Source of the DNA: CALOAD01 sp942491415
GTDB lineage: Bacteria > Cyanobacteriota > Vampirovibrionia > Gastranaerophilales > CALOAD01
Reading direction: 5' to 3'
NCBI GenBank assembly: GCA_942491415.1
Contig: CALOAD010000014.1
Coordinates: forward strand, 310,001 to 374,000
DNA: 64,000 nucleotides
Shown here piece by piece: positions 24,408 through 34,295 of this stretch (its first letter is position 1; each line of letters opens with the position of its first letter). A model generated the notes under the pieces. That model ran no database searches, was not told where the DNA came from, and was given only the letters and a program-made list of their open reading frames with translations. The translations under genes were made by a program, and so were the position numbers.

Positions 24408-26279
24408 ATGAAAAATAAAAAAATACTTTCTATATGCTTGGGTGCTGCATTACTAATAGGAATATATCAATCAGAGCCAGCCTCTTGCACACCTAAAAAA
24501 ATATATAAATCAAAAATATCGAAAACATATTCAAAAACCACTAATTTGGAAACCCTTATTGAACAAGGAAAATATGAACAAGCAAGAAAAAAAATATACT
24601 CGGCACTAGCAGAAAATCCTTCTAACGCACCTGTAAGAGCTGCACTTGGAAGCTTACTTTCTGCACAATATAAACTCGGGGCTGCAAAAATCCAACTTAA
24701 AAAAGCTCTTAGCATAGATTCTACTTGCTCAGAAGCACATAATGCTTTAGGTATGGTTTATTACAGAAAAACCACTTCATCAGATATGACAATAAGAAAC
24801 AATACTTATAATTATTACGATAAGGCTCTAAACGAGTTTAAAAAAGCTATACAATTTGATTCCGAAAATTTTAGAGCTTTTAACAATGCAGGTAAAATTT
24901 ACCAAGAAACAGACCAATTACAAAAATCGGAAGAATACTATAGAAAAGCACTTAAAATAAACCCTAATTATTCAGAAGCTTTAAAAAACCTTGGTACCGT
25001 GCTTTTTGCCAAAAACCAAATCAATGATGCCATTAAAAATTACTATAAAGCGGTCAATAAAAACAGCAAAAACTCTTCCGCTTATTATCATTTAGGTGAA
25101 GCTTTAATAGAAAAAGGCAGTTATAGCAGAGCAATAAAATGCTTGAATAAATCTCTAATCCTTCACAAAAACAGTGCGCCCGTACACAATATGTTGGGAA
25201 AGGCTTATGAATTGCAAGGAAACCAAGTTGCAGCTATAACTGAATACAAAAAGGCAAATCTAATAAAACCCGAATATACATATTCTTACCTCAATATCGC
25301 AAACTTGTACAACCAAAGAGGCGACCAAGAAATGGCTATCAGTGAATTAAAAAACGCCATTTCCGTAAATCCTGACTTTCTTGAAGGAAAATTAAAAGTT
25401 GCCGATATTTCCTTAGATATAGGCAATACAGATCAATCAATCAAATATTATAAGTCAATATTAAATAATCCTATATATTCAAAAGATGCTCTAAAAGGAC
25501 TCGCTAAGGCATATTTTAAAAGAGCTCAAACTGCAAGTGTTTACGCTGAAACAATTTCCTCTACTGAATATATAAAAGCTCAAAATGAAATTCAAAAAGC
25601 AATAAAGTGCAATCCCAAAGACCTACAGCTTTATTTGGCACTACTTAGGATCTCCAAACTAACTAATAATGATAACGACTCCAAAGTAAGCCTGAGTAAA
25701 ATTTTAAATAACACTTCAAATAAACCTATCAACTGTATTATAAAAGGAGAAGCTCTTCTTTCTTACAACAGAAACAAAGAAGCTAAAGATGAATTTCAAA
25801 AAGCACTTAACTTCACCAACGGTCAAAAAAATCTTTTAAACATAGGTGAAATATTAATCCTTAATAGACAATATGACTCTGCCAAACAAGCTTATAACAG
25901 AGTTTTAATGATAGATCCTGTGAACAAAAAAGCCCTCAAGTCTCTAGAAATCATACGAGATAACGAACAAAAAGCTTTATCTTCACTTAATATCGCCAAA
26001 GGTTTTTACAATGAAGGTCAATACCTGGCGGCAATAGAGCCATTGAGAAAATCCGTTGATTTAGATCCCAATCTAACGGAATCTCAATTATTATTGGCAA
26101 AATGTTTTGATAAGAAAAAATACTATGCAAATGCTATCGATCACTACATTGTATATCTAAACCTGACTCAACCTTACGGAAAAGATCATAAAAAATATTC
26201 GAAAAAAATTAAACGATTCCAGAAGAAAATCACAACGGCAAAAAAGAAAAGACAACCTTTAAAATACTATGTAAGATAA
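24408..26279 (+). CDS. Secreted/periplasmic TPR-repeat protein, 623 aa
   Basis: The N-terminal signal-like segment (ILSICLGAALLIGIYQSEPASC) ends near a Cys and could be a signal peptide. The body is tandem TPRs from about residue 45 to 590 (GKYEQARKKIYSALAENPSNAPVRAALGSLLS, AFNNAGKIYQETDQLQKSEEYYRKALKINPNYSEALKNLG). A short basic tail follows (KKIKRFQKKITTAKKKRQPLKY). No enzymatic domain is present. It is a probable envelope scaffold. The start follows a good AGGAGAT site and is divergent from the recombinase operon. Confidence 0.85.
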   Translation: MKNKKILSICLGAALLIGIYQSEPASCTPKKIYKSKISKTYSKTTNLETLIEQGKYEQARKKIYSALAENPSNAPVRAALGSLLSAQYKLGAAKIQLKKALSIDSTCSEAHNALGMVYYRKTTSSDMTIRNNTYNYYDKALNEFKKAIQFDSENFRAFNNAGKIYQETDQLQKSEEYYRKALKINPNYSEALKNLGTVLFAKNQINDAIKNYYKAVNKNSKNSSAYYHLGEALIEKGSYSRAIKCLNKSLILHKNSAPVHNMLGKAYELQGNQVAAITEYKKANLIKPEYTYSYLNIANLYNQRGDQEMAISELKNAISVNPDFLEGKLKVADISLDIGNTDQSIKYYKSILNNPIYSKDALKGLAKAYFKRAQTASVYAETISSTEYIKAQNEIQKAIKCNPKDLQLYLALLRISKLTNNDNDSKVSLSKILNNTSNKPINCIIKGEALLSYNRNKEAKDEFQKALNFTNGQKNLLNIGEILILNRQYDSAKQAYNRVLMIDPVNKKALKSLEIIRDNEQKALSSLNIAKGFYNEGQYLAAIEPLRKSVDLDPNLTESQLLLAKCFDKKKYYANAIDHYIVYLNLTQPYGKDHKKYSKKIKRFQKKITTAKKKRQPLKYYVR

Positions 26280-26284
26280 AGCTT

Positions 26285-26734
26285 CTAAGTAAAGTACTTT
26301 TGGGCTTCTTTTAAATTTCGAAGAAGCCTTTCAGCTTTCGCTTGTATTGAATCTTTTGAAAAATCCGTTAATTTGGTATGAAACTCAAACTTACGACCTA
26401 TAAGACGATTTAATAACCCGGCATTTTGTCTTTTTTGCACTGCCATAATATTTATCTTATCAACTGCCTGCATTGGAAATTCAGTCACGCCCATTTTAGA
26501 ATCAAAATAACACAACTTTCTTTTTCTTTGTTTAAAAAGTAAATCTTGCATATGTTTATGTTTAAAGTCATATGCCCTTGATACTTTAAAAGTAACCGTA
26601 TCATCAGCAAGGGTTTTAAGCTTTGGAATCATTTCATCAACAGCTTTTACTGCACATTTCCCTAATGATCTAAGTGATTTTTGATCAACAATAACTCTGG
26701 CTCCAAATGTTGGACTATTTTTTTGAATTTGCAT
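26285..26734 (-). CDS. Orphan basic protein with N-terminal TFGA motif, 149 aa
   Basis: Not a family I can name. The N-terminus reads QIQKNSPTFGARVIVDQ and is followed by a Lys/Arg-rich alpha/beta domain. There is no signal peptide. The opening NSPTFGARV, the next helix (LRSLGKCAVKAVDEMIPKLKTL) and a TFKV strand parallel the layout of another small orphan at 55561-55860. I suspect the two are distant paralogues. It is convergent with the TPR gene; the stops are only 5 nt apart. Confidence 0.6.
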   Translation of the reverse strand: MQIQKNSPTFGARVIVDQKSLRSLGKCAVKAVDEMIPKLKTLADDTVTFKVSRAYDFKHKHMQDLLFKQRKRKLCYFDSKMGVTEFPMQAVDKINIMAVQKRQNAGLLNRLIGRKFEFHTKLTDFSKDSIQAKAERLLRNLKEAQKYFT

Positions 26735-26886
26735 TAGTAGAGACTTTCTTTAAATTTGAGACATGCGCATAAAAAACCTGTCGACAATTTTTTTGATACT
26801 AATTTAAAAAAATATTAACAAATTTTACATCTTCTTTTTTTTGTTTAATACTATTTTAAAGAGTGTAGACAGAATTAAAAGAAATC

Positions 26887-27906
26887 ATGAAAAAATTAAA
26901 AAAAGAAAAAATTGATATTATATTACCGGCAAAAATCGGTGATGCTATTTTAAGCTTACCGATGTTAATCTGCCTAGATCAACTAAACAAAAAATACAAC
27001 TCCAATTATGAAATTAAAGTATATTGCCAACCTTTTTTAGGGAAGCTTTTTTCAAACCTCAATTTATTTAAATTCAAAAAAATGAACAACTTAAATAAGA
27101 TAGGCTCTTTTTTATTTCAAAGCGATAAAGCTTTTTTCCTGGAAACTACAAGCAAAAACATTGGTTATTTTTCCAAACAAACTTTTGGCTACGAAAATCC
27201 CGCTAAAAAAATAAAGTATTCTAAAAATCTTGAATACTTATTCATAAGTAATACAGATAATTATTTCAATGAAGAGCTTCTTGAGATTTTTTCAAAATAT
27301 GACCTGTCTATTTATTCCATAAAAAGATTTAGAATCCTTCTTGAGCTTGGTTATACACAACAACAAATCTTTGAAACCTTTGATTATAAAGACAATATAC
27401 TCAATTTAGATCGTTATTCAAAGACAATCAAAAAACTTAAAGATAAAGCTTTCGCTGTTTTTTGTATGGAAGCAGCAAACGGCAGAAAAAGCGATAACCA
27501 CAGAAAATGGGATGAAGACCATTATTTTTATGTCGCTCAAAAATGCTTTGAAGATCACAATATAAAATCAGTATTTATAGGGACAGACACTCGCAAAAAA
27601 CTACCTGAAAATAATTATATGATTGACCTAAGAAAAAAATTAGACTTATTCGGGCTGGCATGTTTACTAAAAGCTTCAATAGGTTATATAGGTAATGATA
27701 CAGGACCTTTGCACATTGCAAACCTGATGAAAAAAACATCCGTAGGTTTATATTTTAGTGAAAACCTTATTACAGGATATAAGCCGATTTTCAAACAATA
27801 CCATAACAGAATTTTTAGACCCGAAAATCCTGATCAAGTTTATGATCAGGTAAAAAAATCAATTATTGAACCGAAAAAAGACTGTTTATCTGGAAATAAC
27901 AAATAA
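26887..27906 (+). CDS. Glycosyltransferase family 9 (ADP-heptose:LPS heptosyltransferase-like)
   Basis: A 339-aa protein with the GT-B GT9 pattern. The N-terminal DIILPAKIGDAILSLPMLICL corresponds to the G-D-x-x-x-x-P acceptor motif. The C-terminal GYIGNDTGPLHIANLMKKTSVGLYF is the nucleotide-sugar binding signature. GT9 enzymes add heptose to lipid A-KDO core, which fits kdsB at 21.5 kb. Spacing between the two motifs and high divergence prevent naming WaaC or WaaF. The 3' end overlaps the convergent metW by 21 nt. Codon use is AT-rich, like the neighbours. Confidence 0.85.
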   Translation: MKKLKKEKIDIILPAKIGDAILSLPMLICLDQLNKKYNSNYEIKVYCQPFLGKLFSNLNLFKFKKMNNLNKIGSFLFQSDKAFFLETTSKNIGYFSKQTFGYENPAKKIKYSKNLEYLFISNTDNYFNEELLEIFSKYDLSIYSIKRFRILLELGYTQQQIFETFDYKDNILNLDRYSKTIKKLKDKAFAVFCMEAANGRKSDNHRKWDEDHYFYVAQKCFEDHNIKSVFIGTDTRKKLPENNYMIDLRKKLDLFGLACLLKASIGYIGNDTGPLHIANLMKKTSVGLYFSENLITGYKPIFKQYHNRIFRPENPDQVYDQVKKSIIEPKKDCLSGNNK

Positions 27907-28488
27907 AGCTTCATCTGCCAATAAATTTGCAAACTTCTTGAAAAAGAATTGATTTTTAAGAATATTATTGCTCATAAAGCATTTTTTTAAAATCAAAACA
28001 TCTCTTTTTTTCGTAAAACTAATAAAATCTTTAACGGTAACAAGGTGAATATTAGAAGTATTGAACCACTCAAACGGCAACACTTCAGACTTTGGCATTT
28101 TCCCATCAAAAAACAACTGCGATCTAACTTTCCAATGCGCAAAATTGGGAAAGCTGACTATTACTTTATTCCCAATCCTTAAAGCTTCTTGCAAAACAAC
28201 ATCAGGTCTGTGAGTTACCTGCATTGTTTTGCTTAAAAGAACATAATCATAAGACTTATCAGGATAATCAGCCAGACAATCTTCCATATTAGCTTGTATG
28301 ACAGACAAACCTTTTTCAATGCACTTTATAACCTTTTCCTGATTGATCTCAATTCCTTGTCCAAAAACTTTTTTAGTTTCTATCAAATCTTTTAAAAGCT
28401 CACCCGATCCACAACCCAAATCCAAAACCTTAGACTGAGGTTCAATGGTATCTATAATCAAATTATAAGCATCATTTTTCTTATTCAT
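27886..28488 (-). CDS. metW: MetW, methionine-biosynthesis methyltransferase-like partner of MetX
   Basis: A 200-aa class I SAM methyltransferase fold (VLDLGCGSGELLKDL). It shows MetW hallmarks: GQGIEINQEKVIKCIEKGLSVIQANME, YDYVLLSKTMQVTHRPDVVLQEALRIG, VSFPNFAHWKVRSQLFFDGKMPKSEVLPFEWFNTSNIHLVTVKDF. MetW is known as the partner needed for homoserine acetylation or succinylation by many MetX enzymes. It is translationally coupled to metX (TAATG at 28488). It is the last gene of the cell-wall/methionine operon and overlaps the convergent GT9 stop. Confidence 0.94.
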   Translation of the reverse strand: MNKKNDAYNLIIDTIEPQSKVLDLGCGSGELLKDLIETKKVFGQGIEINQEKVIKCIEKGLSVIQANMEDCLADYPDKSYDYVLLSKTMQVTHRPDVVLQEALRIGNKVIVSFPNFAHWKVRSQLFFDGKMPKSEVLPFEWFNTSNIHLVTVKDFISFTKKRDVLILKKCFMSNNILKNQFFFKKFANLLADEALFVISR

Positions 28489-29636
28489 TAATTCATCTCC
28501 ATATCATTTAAAAAGCTTGAAATAATACGAGATTGAGTTTTATGCTCCAACAAAAATGCATCATGTCCACAAGGAGAGTCTATTTCACAATAAGAAACAT
28601 CTTTTTTTATGCTCATCAAACCTTTAACAATTTCTTTTGATTGTGCTGACGGAAAAAGCCAATCAGAACTAAAAGAAATAACAAGAAATTTGGCACTTGT
28701 CTCTTTAAAAGCCTTAGCTAAAGACCCATACTTACTTTGAATATCAAAATAATCCACAGCCTTGGTTATGTACAAATAACTATTAGCGTCAAACCTATCG
28801 ACAAAAACTTCACCTTGATGCTGCAAATAACTCTCCACTTGAAAATCAGGAGCAAAAGCAAATTCTGAACGATAAGCATTTTGAAATTCTCTACCAAACT
28901 TACTATGCATAGCTTCTTCGCACAAATAAGTTATATGCCCCACCATCCTAGCTACGGAAAGACCTTTGCTTGGCATTTCTTTGCCATAATAATCTCCACC
29001 GGACCAATTCACATCTGATAAAATAGCATTTCTACCAACAGCATTAAAAGCAATACCTTGAGCAGAGAGCTTGCCGGTCGAAGCTACAACCACAGAAGAT
29101 TTTACAAAATCAGGATAAGATATTGTCCATTGCATAGCTTGCATACCGCCCATTGAACCGCCAATAACACTATGCAAACAGGTGACATCCAAATAATCTA
29201 CAAGTTTCTTTTGAACTTCAACCATATCTTGAATAGTAACAATAGGAAAAGTTAACCCGTAAGGCTTTGCTGTTTCAGGGTTAATAGAAGAAGGACCTGT
29301 TGTGCCTTTACACCCTCCTAGTATATTTGAGCAAATTACAAAATATTTATTTGTATCAATAGCCTTGCCAGGACCAATCATTATATCCCACCAACCCGGT
29401 TTTTTATCTGATGGCGAATGATATCCCGCTGCGTGAGCATCTCCTGTCAATGCGTGAAGCACTAAAACAGCATTATCTTTTGTCTTATTCAACTCTCCAT
29501 AAGTTTCATAAGCAACAGTAATAGGACCAAAAACAGCATCACTTTCTAGTTTTAATTTTTCAACAAAGGTAAAAAACTTTGTTTCCACCAACCCAACTGA
29601 TTTACTTATCTCTATATCTGCTTGTGTAATTTCCAT
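28488..29636 (-). CDS. metX: Homoserine O-acyltransferase (acetyltransferase type)
   Basis: An alpha/beta-hydrolase that acylates homoserine in methionine synthesis. The nucleophile elbow is GGSMGGMQAMQW, the acid is in SSDWLFP and the histidine in CGHDAFLLE. FGPITVAYETYGELN and NILGGCKGTTGPSSINP are family signatures. I place the start at 29636 (MEITQAD), preceded by an AAAGGAT site inside the metY end. A start at 29657 would overlap metY. The product is about 382 aa. It follows metY by 2 nt. Acetyl versus succinyl specificity cannot be read from the family alone, though pairing with MetY favours acetyl. Confidence 0.94.
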   Translation of the reverse strand: MEITQADIEISKSVGLVETKFFTFVEKLKLESDAVFGPITVAYETYGELNKTKDNAVLVLHALTGDAHAAGYHSPSDKKPGWWDIMIGPGKAIDTNKYFVICSNILGGCKGTTGPSSINPETAKPYGLTFPIVTIQDMVEVQKKLVDYLDVTCLHSVIGGSMGGMQAMQWTISYPDFVKSSVVVASTGKLSAQGIAFNAVGRNAILSDVNWSGGDYYGKEMPSKGLSVARMVGHITYLCEEAMHSKFGREFQNAYRSEFAFAPDFQVESYLQHQGEVFVDRFDANSYLYITKAVDYFDIQSKYGSLAKAFKETSAKFLVISFSSDWLFPSAQSKEIVKGLMSIKKDVSYCEIDSPCGHDAFLLEHKTQSRIISSFLNDMEMN

Positions 29637-29638
29637 AT

Positions 29639-30928
29639 CTATCCTTTTTGAGAGCACTCTAAAGCTTGGTCAATATCAGTTATTATATCATTTACATCTT
29701 CTATTCCGATAGATAACCTTATAAAGTCATCTGTAACACCTGTTTTAAGTTTATCTTCTTCTGAAAGCTGACTATGAGTGGTACTGGCTGGGTGAACAAC
29801 CAAAGACCTGACATCTCCTAAATTCGCCACGTGAGAAAGTAATTTTACACTCTCGATAAAAGTCTTTCCGGCTTGTTTACCACCATTTTTCCCTCCTTTT
29901 ATACCAAAGCTTATTATTCCGCTTTGCCCTTTTTTCAAATACTTTTGAGCTTTTTCATGCGAATCATCTGTTTCCAGTCCGGGATAATTTACCCAGCTTA
30001 CATTTTTATGATTTTTCAAAAATTGTGCAATTTTTAAAGCACTTTCACTATGCCTTTGCATCCTCAACGCTAATGTCTCAAGTCCTTGAAGAATTAAAAA
30101 AGAATTAAAAGGACTTATTGAAGGTCCAAAATCTCTAAGCATTTGAGCCCTAGCTTTTACAATATAAGCGGCATTTCCAAATTTTTCAGTATAATTTAAC
30201 CCTTGTGAAAACTCACCTGAAGCTGTAAGTTCAGGAAATTTATCCGACTCATTCCAATTAAACTTACCAGAATCAACAATTAGACCTCCTATTGAAGTTC
30301 CATGTCCACAAAGATACTTAGTTGCAGAATATACAATAATATCAACTCCATAATCAAAAGGTTTAAAAAGATATGGTGTCGCAAAAGTATTATCGAGCAT
30401 AAAAGGAATTTTATTTTTATGAGCAATCACTGCTATTTTTTCTATATCAGGCACATTTAAATTCGGATTACCGATTATTTCAGCAAAAACAAGCTTTGTC
30501 TTATCAGTGATAGCTTTTTCATAAGATTCAGGCTCTTCATTATCAACAAATTTAACCTTTATTCCAAACTTTTTAAAAGTGCTGGAAAAAAGCGTATAAG
30601 TACCACCATATAAAGCTGCCGAAGATATGATTTCATCTCCGGGGTTTAATATATTTAAACAAGCAATTAAAGTTGCACTATGCCCCGAAGCCGTGGCTAA
30701 AGCTCCAACACCACCTTCTAACATCGCCATCCTTGTTTCTAAAATATTTGTCGTCGGATTGCTTATTCTGGTATAAATATCTCCTTGTTCATCCAAATTA
30801 AAGAGATCTACCGCATGTTGAGTATTTTCAAACAAATAAGCTGAGGTCTGATAAATAGGTACTGCCATTGATTTTGCATTGTCATTTGGATCATAACCAC
30901 CGTGTATTGCAATTGTATCAAAGTTCAT
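29639..30928 (-). CDS. metY: O-acetylhomoserine sulfhydrylase (PLP-dependent)
   Basis: A Cys/Met-metabolism PLP enzyme of about 429 aa that makes homocysteine from O-acetylhomoserine and sulfide. It shows FDTIAIHGGYDPN at the N-terminus, SGHSATLIACLNIL, DNTFATPYLFKPFDYG, the PLP lysine in YSATKYLCGHGT, and SLVVHPASTTHSQL near the end. I choose 30928 as the start because AAGGAG lies 7 nt upstream. The longer frame from 30982 would start deep in murE. It still overlaps the murE stop by 11 nt, so it is translationally coupled to a cell-wall gene. Confidence 0.94.
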   Translation of the reverse strand: MNFDTIAIHGGYDPNDNAKSMAVPIYQTSAYLFENTQHAVDLFNLDEQGDIYTRISNPTTNILETRMAMLEGGVGALATASGHSATLIACLNILNPGDEIISSAALYGGTYTLFSSTFKKFGIKVKFVDNEEPESYEKAITDKTKLVFAEIIGNPNLNVPDIEKIAVIAHKNKIPFMLDNTFATPYLFKPFDYGVDIIVYSATKYLCGHGTSIGGLIVDSGKFNWNESDKFPELTASGEFSQGLNYTEKFGNAAYIVKARAQMLRDFGPSISPFNSFLILQGLETLALRMQRHSESALKIAQFLKNHKNVSWVNYPGLETDDSHEKAQKYLKKGQSGIISFGIKGGKNGGKQAGKTFIESVKLLSHVANLGDVRSLVVHPASTTHSQLSEEDKLKTGVTDDFIRLSIGIEDVNDIITDIDQALECSQKG

Positions 30929-32414
30929 TTTTACACTCCTTAAAACGCTTGAAGGCTTTTTCAACCTCTTCTCGATCATCAAAATGTATTGTTTTATCCC
31001 TTAATATTTGATAATCTTCATGCCCTTTTCCCGCTACTACAATAACATCCGAACTCTTAGAATTTTCTAATGCATATTCTATAGCACTTTTCCTGTCTAT
31101 CTCAACTACCACATTATCCTGCGTCAAAGTTTTTATTCCACTCAAAATATCGGTTATTATTTGCTGAGGATCTTCTGTTCGTGGATTATCAGACGTTACT
31201 ATTATTTTATCAGCCAAATTCTCTGCAATAGAGCCCATTTGCGGTCTTTTAGTAGCATCTCGATCTCCGCCACAACCAAATACACAGATTAATTCACCCT
31301 CTTCGGGAACTATCTCTTTAGCCGCTTTCAACACATTTTTAAGCCCATCAGGAGTATGCGCATAATCTACAATACAAAGAGGTTCTTTAGTTATTGTCTC
31401 AAACCGACCCGCTACACCTTGAGTTGACTCCAATGCTTTTATACAAAGATCTAAATCTATACCCTCTTGTATACCAACGGCTAAAGCAGCAAGAGTATTA
31501 TAAATACTAAACATGCCGGCAATTTGAAGATCAATTCGTTTTTTATTTCCATTTATAGAACAATCAAAAGAAGAACCTTTGGCAGAGAAAGAAATATTTT
31601 CAGCCATTATATCGGCTTGATTTTTAACGCTATAAGTTATCAATTTCACTTCACTTGAAAGCATTTTAGCGAATTTAGAGCCGCTAGGATCGTCATTGTT
31701 TATTACAGCGTATTTATTTTGCTTTGACGAATCATTTAAAGCTTGAAATAACTTACCTTTCGCTTTGAAATAATTATCCATTGTAATGTGATAATCAAGA
31801 TGATCTTGAGTTAGATTAGTAAACACCACCGAATTAAACTCACAACAACCTACACGATGCTGTTCCAACGAATGAGAACTAACTTCCATAACAAGGTTTT
31901 CGATACCCGACTCATTCATTTTTTTTATTGTTTGCTGCAACTCAGGAGCCTGAGGAGTTGTATGTTTGGCATCAGTATAACCTGCCTCACTACTCATTCG
32001 TTGTCCAAGCGTTCCTATAAGTCCACATTTTTTATCAGCCTGCTCAAAAATTTTCTCTATAAGATGCGTTACGGTTGTTTTTCCATTAGTTCCCGTAACC
32101 CCTATCATATTAATTTTTCTAGAAGGAAAATCATTCAAAATATTTGCTATTTGAGCCAACGCAAATTTCGTATCTTTTACCAATAACAAAGGTAAGTCTG
32201 TTTCAATTTTTTTCCTCGCTACTATAGCAACAGCACCGTTTTCTTGAGCCTTTTCAACAAAATCGTGCCCATCAACCCTTTCACCTTCTAAACATACAAA
32301 AACATCACCCGTTTTTGTCGTCTTGGAGTTATAAGAAACGCCTAACACCTCAATCTCAAAAGGGTTTTCAATATTTAATGGTTTTATATAATCAATAATT
32401 TTAGATAATTTCAT
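30918..32414 (-). CDS. murE: UDP-N-acetylmuramoyl-L-alanyl-D-glutamate 2,6-diaminopimelate ligase
   Basis: A 498-aa Mur ligase. The ATP loop is GVTGTNGKTTVTHL, followed by HTTPQAPELQ, VMEVSSHSLEQHRV, FTNLTQDHLDYH and VDYAHTPDGL. The amino-acid selectivity motif DNPRTEDP is the form seen in meso-diaminopimelate-adding enzymes (lysine enzymes differ here), so the peptidoglycan should be of the DAP type. It lies 29 nt downstream of ftsI in the division cluster. Its 3' end overlaps the metY start. Confidence 0.96.
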   Translation of the reverse strand: MKLSKIIDYIKPLNIENPFEIEVLGVSYNSKTTKTGDVFVCLEGERVDGHDFVEKAQENGAVAIVARKKIETDLPLLLVKDTKFALAQIANILNDFPSRKINMIGVTGTNGKTTVTHLIEKIFEQADKKCGLIGTLGQRMSSEAGYTDAKHTTPQAPELQQTIKKMNESGIENLVMEVSSHSLEQHRVGCCEFNSVVFTNLTQDHLDYHITMDNYFKAKGKLFQALNDSSKQNKYAVINNDDPSGSKFAKMLSSEVKLITYSVKNQADIMAENISFSAKGSSFDCSINGNKKRIDLQIAGMFSIYNTLAALAVGIQEGIDLDLCIKALESTQGVAGRFETITKEPLCIVDYAHTPDGLKNVLKAAKEIVPEEGELICVFGCGGDRDATKRPQMGSIAENLADKIIVTSDNPRTEDPQQIITDILSGIKTLTQDNVVVEIDRKSAIEYALENSKSSDVIVVAGKGHEDYQILRDKTIHFDDREEVEKAFKRFKECKNEL

Positions 32415-32443
32415 TTGACACCTTTCATTTTAAATTCCAGGGG

Positions 32444-34156
32444 TTATCTTCTTGAATGCAATCCCGGAGCATCCGGCTGCATACGCAAATGACGTGTAAC
32501 CTGAGTGGCTATTTCATTAAACACGGGAGCTGCAACTGTACTACCCCAAGAATTTCTCCCTTTTGGATTGTCAATTACAACCATAATAAGAACCTGAGGA
32601 TCTTTAGAAGGAAAATATCCCACAAAAGAAGTATAAACCAGCCCTTCAATATACCCTGGACCATTGGGGTTGGGTCTTCTCGAGGTTCCTGATTTTCCTG
32701 CCACTGTAAAATTAGCTATCTTTCCGGCTCCGGATTTTGATTCTCTTATACTCAATTCCAACAAATTAGAGATTTTACGAGCATTTTCAGGTTCCATCAC
32801 TTTAAATTTTTTGATTTTTTTTGATTTTTTTATAACATGAGGAGTTACCCAAACACCTTCATTGGCAATAGTTGCAACAGCTGCCGCCATTTGTATGGGA
32901 GTTGAAGCGACACTATAACCAAAACCTATAGTCGCCTGCCTGATTTTCTTCCAGGTTTTTACCTTTGGCAATATGCCCGCAGACTCTCCCGGTAGGTCTA
33001 TTCCTGTTTTTTTACCTATTCCGAATTGACTTAATTTATCATGAAATTCCTCAGGCAACATCTTCAAAGCTATTTTTACGCTGCCTATGTTACTGCTATG
33101 CTCAAAAAGGTATTTCAAATCTATCAAGCCGGGATATTTATTGTCATAATAATCATAATTTAAAATATCCCATCCCTGAATTTTAATTTTACCTGTATCC
33201 ACAACCTTTTCATTTTCTGTAATCCGACCAAGGTCTAACGCAGAAGCTACTGTTAATACTTTAAACGTAGATCCCGGAGGATATACATCACTCAAAGCCC
33301 AATTTTTAACAACAGAAGGATCAGCTTTGTTATATTCATTGGGATCATAATTAGGAAGAACCGCAAATCCTAAAAGCTCACCATTTCTTGGATTCATTAC
33401 AATAACAGCACCTCTGTCAGCCTCTGTTTTTTTAATCATTTTTGCCAGTTCTTTTTCAGCCAGATGTTGAATGATTGAATCTATTGTCAATACAAGCTTT
33501 CTACCCTTTAACGGTTTCGCTGCAATTTCAGGATCAGTATTCATATCATAAATAACTTCTCCAAGACCATTTGTCTCAAGTCTTGATATTGAAGGCAAAG
33601 ACTCCAAATCACTTTCAGCTATTCTTTCTACACCGGCTGAAATATTTGCATCAAAATTCACATAACCGAGTATATGAGAAGCTAAATTCCCTTGAGGGTA
33701 AACTCGATCTGTTTTTTTAACCAAGTCAAGACCTCTTATTTTCAAGGCTTTTATCTTATTTATAGTGTCTCTTTCAATGTCTTTAGCAACCGTTATCGTT
33801 GAATACCTTATCTTATTTAATTTTTTATAAAGATCATATTCTGATATTTCAAGATATGGCGCCATTTTTTCTGCCATTTTTTCAGGCGATATATTATAAT
33901 ATCGAGGATGTGCGTATATATCGTATAAAATAGCGTCAGAAGCAAGTCTAACTCCATTTCTATCAACTATTTCACCTCGATAAACAAGAGATTTGGATGA
34001 TCGCATTTTTTTTGCTTTAGCTTTTAAATGATTTGGATCAAAAACTTGTAATTCAGCCAATTTCAGTGCTATCGCAAAAACCAAAAGCCCCAAAATGATC
34101 TGAACTACCATTAGTCCAAGGTTTATTTTTCGTGTTCTAAATTTAAATATAGACAT
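32444..34156 (-). CDS. ftsI: Septal peptidoglycan transpeptidase, FtsI/PBP3-like
   Basis: A 570-aa class B penicillin-binding protein. There is an N-terminal membrane segment (about 13-35) and a dimerisation/linker domain (YRGEIVDRNGVRLASDA). The transpeptidase domain has the active-site motif STFK in YPPGSTFKVLT, SSN in EHSSNIGSVKIA, and KSGT in VAGKSGTS in place of the common KTG. There are no C-terminal PASTA domains, as in Gram-negatives. It acts at the division septum with FtsW. It is separated from the ftsL-like gene by 139 nt that contain a terminator-like hairpin, so it may have its own promoter. Confidence 0.93.
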   Translation of the reverse strand: MSIFKFRTRKINLGLMVVQIILGLLVFAIALKLAELQVFDPNHLKAKAKKMRSSKSLVYRGEIVDRNGVRLASDAILYDIYAHPRYYNISPEKMAEKMAPYLEISEYDLYKKLNKIRYSTITVAKDIERDTINKIKALKIRGLDLVKKTDRVYPQGNLASHILGYVNFDANISAGVERIAESDLESLPSISRLETNGLGEVIYDMNTDPEIAAKPLKGRKLVLTIDSIIQHLAEKELAKMIKKTEADRGAVIVMNPRNGELLGFAVLPNYDPNEYNKADPSVVKNWALSDVYPPGSTFKVLTVASALDLGRITENEKVVDTGKIKIQGWDILNYDYYDNKYPGLIDLKYLFEHSSNIGSVKIALKMLPEEFHDKLSQFGIGKKTGIDLPGESAGILPKVKTWKKIRQATIGFGYSVASTPIQMAAAVATIANEGVWVTPHVIKKSKKIKKFKVMEPENARKISNLLELSIRESKSGAGKIANFTVAGKSGTSRRPNPNGPGYIEGLVYTSFVGYFPSKDPQVLIMVVIDNPKGRNSWGSTVAAPVFNEIATQVTRHLRMQPDAPGLHSRR

Positions 34157-34181
34157 TTATTTATCAGCTCTTTTAAAGTAC

Positions 34182-34214
34182 AAAAAGCCTCTTTAATTCT
34201 TTTTAACAGGCTTT
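34182..34214 (-). terminator. Terminator-like or attenuator hairpin between ftsL-like and ftsI
   Basis: On the minus strand AAAGCCT and AGGCTTTTT arms flank a 16-17 nt loop and end in a T-run. A second small hairpin (TATCG/CGATA, 34226-34240) precedes it. It could separate transcription of rsmH-ftsL from ftsI-murE-met. Confidence 0.45.
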
Positions 34215-34295
34215 GAAACTATATTTATCGTACCACGATATAGCTTTAAATAAAATTATTTTACAATTTTCTACAACAATAATTTAATCGAAAAA

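Noticed and set aside
30929..30982. The longer metY frame starting at 30982
   Set aside because: The extra 18 residues lie in the murE coding end; a strong AAGGAG precedes the ATG at 30928 and the family N-terminus begins there.
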